Source: JACKGW01 sp964586025
GTDB taxonomy: Bacteria > Planctomycetota > PLA2 > JAEUHO01
DNA: 9,573 bases
Reading direction: 5' to 3'
Assembly (NCBI GenBank): GCA_964586025.1
Contig: CAZPGF010000109.1
Location: 1-9,573, forward strand
Under the pieces are notes generated by a model, which saw nothing but the letters and a program-made list of their open reading frames with translations, ran no database searches and was not told the origin of the DNA. The position numbers and the translations under genes are program-made. The first letter of the stretch is position 1. Every line of letters begins with the position of its first letter. Below, piece after piece: positions 6,985 through 9,573 of the stretch.

Positions 6985-8309
6985 AGCGCGCGATGCGGGT
7001 CGTCGCGTCGATGGGTGGCGAGGCTTTGAGGTCCGGTGCCGGGTCAGACGCCTCCGGGTCGGCATCGACCACGGCACCTTCACAGCGCGTCTTGTGGATC
7101 GTGAACCAGGCCTACTGGCCCGACGTCGCGGCGACCGGTCAGCTCCTGGCGGATCTCGCGGAGGATGCCGCGGCGGCGGGCTTCGACGTGCGCGTGCTCA
7201 CGAGTCGGGTTCCCTACGCTTCCGCCAGCGGGCGCCCTCGCCTGCCTCGAGAGGTTCGTCACGGCGTGTCGATTCGTCGCGTCGCCGGGCCCGGCGGGGG
7301 AACGGGGCTGCTGTCGCGCGCGCTCGGCTACGGATGGTTCCTGCTCGCCGCCTGTGGGCATCTGCTCCGCGCCCGGCGGGGCGATCTGGTCCTCGTGTTG
7401 AGCACACCCCCGTTCGTCGCGTTGGCGGGACGCATCGCGAAGCGCCGGGGCGCGCGCTTCGTCTACAAGGTCGAGGATCTGTACCCGGACGTGGCCGTCG
7501 CACTCGGCCTGCTTCGGCCGGGCAGGATCGAGCGCGCGTTGGCGCGCCTGTCGGCGTTCCTGCTGCGTGGGGCCGACCGCGTCGTCGTCCTCGACGCGGC
7601 GATGAAGGCGAAGGTCTCACGATTGCGGGGCGGGGACGAAGGGATCGAGGTGATCCCGAACTGGGCCGATGGGGACGCCATCCGACCGATGCCGGTCGCG
7701 CAGAGCCGAGTCCGCGCTGCCCTGGGCGTCGTCCCCGGCGACCTCGTCCTCCTGTACGCGGGAAACTTCGGGCGTGCCCACGAGTTCGGCGCGTTGATCG
7801 CCGCCCTGCGCTCGGCCTGGGCCGAGGGGCTGCCGATTCGGACGCTCTTCAGCGGCGGCGGCGCCCAGGCGCCGATGATCCGAGCGGCCGCGGATGAACT
7901 GCCGAGCATCACGTGTCGCTCCTACGTGCCGCGAGACGACCTCGCGGATCTGCTGGCAGTCGGCGATGTCCACATCGTGTCGCTGCGACCGGAGGTCGAA
8001 GGCCTGCTCTGGCCGAGCAAGGTGGCCGGGGCTCTCGCGGCCGGCCGACCGCTGGTGGTCCTTTCGCCCGAGACGAGTTCGCTGGCCGCGGAGGTTCGCA
8101 ACGAGCGCTTGGGGTGGACCGTGCCCCATGACGCGGAACGCATTCTCGGTGTGCTGCGGGATCTGGTGGCCCGGCGGACCGAGTTGCCGGAGATCGGTCG
8201 GAGGGGGCGCGCACTGTTCGATCGACGATACGCTCGCGTCGAGGCGTGCCGGCGATGGGTGCGCTTGTTAGAGTCGGTCGTTTCGGGGGCTACTCGGGAG
8301 GGGCGATGA
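6981..8309 (+). CDS. WbuB/WcaI-like GT4 glycosyltransferase
   Basis: This 442-residue GT-B enzyme resembles the WbuB/WcaI branch of GT4, which acts in O-antigen and colanic-acid synthesis; WbuB is an L-FucNAc transferase. The domain opens with VLWIVNQAYWPDVAATGQLLADLA (37-60) and continues with VLTSRVPYA (72-80). LVLVLSTPPFVALAGRIAKRRGA (136-158) and VYKVEDLYPDVAVALGLL (161-178) are branch signatures. Then come VIPNWADGD (224-232), LLYAGNFGRAHEF (257-269) and SLRPEVEGLLWPSKVAGALAAGRP (334-357), which replaces the usual EX7E region as in WbuB relatives. The first ~36 residues are a Ser/Gly/Ala/Thr-rich extension with no family match. The GTG at 6981 overlaps the preceding stop as GTGA and is preferred, but ATGs at 6993 and 7011 are possible and none has a good Shine-Dalgarno. 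LSRALGYGWFLLAACGHLL (111-129) is hydrophobic and may contact the membrane. The donor is unknown. Confidence 0.9.
   Translation: MKRAMRVVASMGGEALRSGAGSDASGSASTTAPSQRVLWIVNQAYWPDVAATGQLLADLAEDAAAAGFDVRVLTSRVPYASASGRPRLPREVRHGVSIRRVAGPGGGTGLLSRALGYGWFLLAACGHLLRARRGDLVLVLSTPPFVALAGRIAKRRGARFVYKVEDLYPDVAVALGLLRPGRIERALARLSAFLLRGADRVVVLDAAMKAKVSRLRGGDEGIEVIPNWADGDAIRPMPVAQSRVRAALGVVPGDLVLLYAGNFGRAHEFGALIAALRSAWAEGLPIRTLFSGGGAQAPMIRAAADELPSITCRSYVPRDDLADLLAVGDVHIVSLRPEVEGLLWPSKVAGALAAGRPLVVLSPETSSLAAEVRNERLGWTVPHDAERILGVLRDLVARRTELPEIGRRGRALFDRRYARVEACRRWVRLLESVVSGATREGR
8296..8303 (+). promoter_or_regulatory. Shine-Dalgarno supporting the ATG at 8306
   Basis: GGGAGGGG sits at the end of the preceding gene, with its GGAGG core 4 bases before the ATG at 8306. 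It supports that start over the in-frame upstream ATGs at 8246 and 8255. Those would add about 20 residues that do not match GT4 N-termini. Confidence 0.7.
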
Positions 8310-9457
8310 CCCAGGTGCTCGTCGTCGCATCGGACCTCGGTTTGCGACCCGGGCCGACCTGGGCTCCGGGCGGTCTCCAGTCGATGGGCCGAATGATCGT
8401 TCGTGCCCTCGTGGACGGACTTGGGCAAGAGCACGTCGCGGCGTGGTCGCTCTTGGACTCCGTCGAACTGATGCGCGTCGGGATGCCGCACATCGTCGGT
8501 CGTCCGAGCCACGACATCCACCACCTCGTGGAGGCCTCTCGTGGATTCGGCGGCTCGCGGCTGCGGATGGCCGCGGCCCTGTGGCGGGCGCGGCGCCGTT
8601 TCGACCATGTGTTGTTCGTCCACGTCGGGGTCGGCGCGCTCGCGCGACTTCTTCCTCGTGGCCGGCATGGGTTGTGGCTCGTCGGGATCGAGGTGTGGCG
8701 TCCCCTCTCCGGGGCTCGGCGTGCCTGCGTGGAAGGGGCGCGCCCCCTTCTGTCGATCAGTGCGTTCACGGCGGATCGGTTGCAGGCGGAGAACGCGTGG
8801 GCCCCACGGGCGACGGTCGTCCACCTGGGTCTCGAGCCGGATCCCCCCTGGGCGGATGCTCCGGTCGTGGCGGCCAAGCCGGCCGTGGCGGCGGCCCGAC
8901 CGCCTCTCGCTCTGGTGGTCGGCCGACAGGGGAATGGCGATGGTCCGAAGGGCTACCGTCTCGTCCTCGAGGCGTGGCCCGCCGTGCGGGCGCGGATCCC
9001 GGACGCGCAACTCCACCTTGTCGGGGACGGTGCCGAGCGACCCGCGCTTGAAGCGCTCGCGTCGTCCCTCGAGCAACCGGGTCCGAGGGCGATTCACTTC
9101 CTCGGATCCCTTCCCGCAGACTCCCTGCACGAGCAGTACGCACTGGCCGACGTGTTCGTCCTGCCGAGCCTGAAGGAAGGTTTCGGTCTGGTGCATCTCG
9201 AGGCGATGCGCGCCGGACTGCCGTCGATCTGCAGCCGCGATGCATCCGCCGAGATCGTCGTGGACGGAGTGACGGGCCGGGTCGTTGACCCGAAACCCGC
9301 CGCCGTCGCCGAGGCGCTCGTGGAACTGCTGGCCGACCGCGATCTCGGGCGGCGATGCGGGGAAGCCGGCCGGCAGCGTCTCGACGACCTGTTCACGTAC
9401 GACATGTTCCGCAAGCGGTTCCTCGCGGCCCTTCGCGATGCCGGGTGGTTCGCGTGA
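8306..9457 (+). CDS. GT4-family glycosyltransferase (GT-B fold)
   Basis: This 383-residue GT4 enzyme is probably another repeat-unit glycosyltransferase. VLVVASDLGLRPGPTWAPGGLQSMGRM (4-30) combines the first beta strand with the glycine loop of the N-terminal domain. SISAFTADRLQ (150-160) is the usual 'S.f....l' step before the interdomain linker. LALVVGRQGNGDGPKGYRLVLEAW (201-224) opens the donor domain. QLHLVGDG (235-242) and IHFLGSLP (263-270) follow. ADVFVLPSLKEGFGLVHLEA (281-300) contains the EX7E pair E291/E299, and GVTGRVVDP (321-329) is the family's C-terminal loop. The start is the ATG at 8306 in an ATGA overlap with a strong Shine-Dalgarno. A short Ala/Pro-rich stretch at 184-200 forms the interdomain linker. 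The stop overlaps the next gene's GTG. No membrane helix is evident; substrate unknown. Confidence 0.92.
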   Translation: MTQVLVVASDLGLRPGPTWAPGGLQSMGRMIVRALVDGLGQEHVAAWSLLDSVELMRVGMPHIVGRPSHDIHHLVEASRGFGGSRLRMAAALWRARRRFDHVLFVHVGVGALARLLPRGRHGLWLVGIEVWRPLSGARRACVEGARPLLSISAFTADRLQAENAWAPRATVVHLGLEPDPPWADAPVVAAKPAVAAARPPLALVVGRQGNGDGPKGYRLVLEAWPAVRARIPDAQLHLVGDGAERPALEALASSLEQPGPRAIHFLGSLPADSLHEQYALADVFVLPSLKEGFGLVHLEAMRAGLPSICSRDASAEIVVDGVTGRVVDPKPAAVAEALVELLADRDLGRRCGEAGRQRLDDLFTYDMFRKRFLAALRDAGWFA

Positions 9458-9573
9458 CACGACGCGCGCTGATCGTCGGGGTCACCGGACAGGACGGCGC
9501 GTACCTGGCGAAGCATCTCCTAGCGAGCGACTACGAGGTCCACGGGACCGGCGCATCGGTGGATTCCGTCGCT
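9454..9573 (+). CDS. gmd: Probable GDP-mannose 4,6-dehydratase, N-terminal fragment
   Basis: Only the first 40 codons are present; the gene runs off the right edge. The fragment is an SDR-type Rossmann N-terminus with ALIVGVTGQDGAYLAKHLL (5-23). Its GxxGQDGxYL loop (9-18) is characteristic of GDP-mannose 4,6-dehydratases, and YEVHGT (27-32) follows as expected. That enzyme converts GDP-D-mannose to GDP-4-keto-6-deoxy-D-mannose, the precursor of GDP-L-fucose, GDP-D-rhamnose and related donors. This fits the GT10 fucosyltransferase in the same operon. The GTG at 9454 overlaps the preceding stop as GTGA; no strong Shine-Dalgarno is visible. The residues after HGT read GASVDSVA rather than the Arg-rich RRSS typical of canonical Gmd, so a divergent dehydratase or a GDP-sugar reductase relative remains possible. 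Confidence 0.72.
   Translation, partial: MTRRALIVGVTGQDGAYLAKHLLASDYEVHGTGASVDSVA

Noticed and set aside
7922..9460. 512-residue open frame on the minus strand
   Set aside because: It is the antisense shadow of two GT4 genes with intact motifs. Its own translation has no domain signature and an unusual His/Arg-rich composition.
1..9573. CRISPR arrays, tRNAs, mobile elements, terminators, riboswitches
   Set aside because: No spaced repeats, tRNA-like cloverleafs, transposase or integrase motifs, or hairpin-plus-T-tract terminators were seen. Coding sequence fills the window, leaving no non-coding stretch longer than about 60 bases.

Overview
The window is a dense, single-strand stretch of a surface-polysaccharide (exopolysaccharide, capsule or O-antigen type) gene cluster from a high-GC bacterium. 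By eye GC is roughly 68-70%, with strong G/C preference at third codon positions. All nine coding regions lie on the + strand with essentially no intergenic DNA. The sequence does not fix the phylum: any high-GC group with large glycan clusters would fit, such as Actinobacteria, Myxococcota, Planctomycetes or Gemmatimonadetes. No tRNA, rRNA, CRISPR array, insertion sequence, integrase, promoter or terminator was seen.

Layout, left to right: a short tail of unidentified upstream sequence (1-60); a GT2 glycosyltransferase (61-1032); a GT4 glycosyltransferase (1020-2228); a second GT4 (2225-3379); a WaaE-like GT2 (3396-4190); an O-carbamoyltransferase of the NodU/CmcH/TobZ family (4187-5965); a GT10 fucosyltransferase (5962-6984); a WbuB/WcaI-like GT4 (6981-8309); another GT4 (8306-9457); and the first 40 codons of a probable GDP-mannose 4,6-dehydratase (9454 to the window end).

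Six of the eight junctions are 4-base ATGA or GTGA stop/start overlaps. One is a 13-base overlap, and the only gap is 16 bases and carries a strong Shine-Dalgarno sequence. This architecture points to one translationally coupled operon that continues beyond both ends.

Together the genes suggest assembly of an oligosaccharide repeat unit by seven glycosyltransferases. One of these probably adds L-fucose from GDP-L-fucose. The dehydratase at the right edge would supply the GDP-4-keto-6-deoxymannose precursor, with the epimerase/reductase expected just outside. The carbamoyltransferase would decorate a sugar hydroxyl with a carbamoyl group. The initiating phosphoglycosyl transferase, flippase and polymerase, or ABC exporter, are not in this window. 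The most distinctive point is the tight pairing of a carbamoyltransferase with a GT10 fucosyltransferase, implying a fucosylated and carbamoylated glycan. All individual families are known, and nothing here demonstrates a wholly new system.
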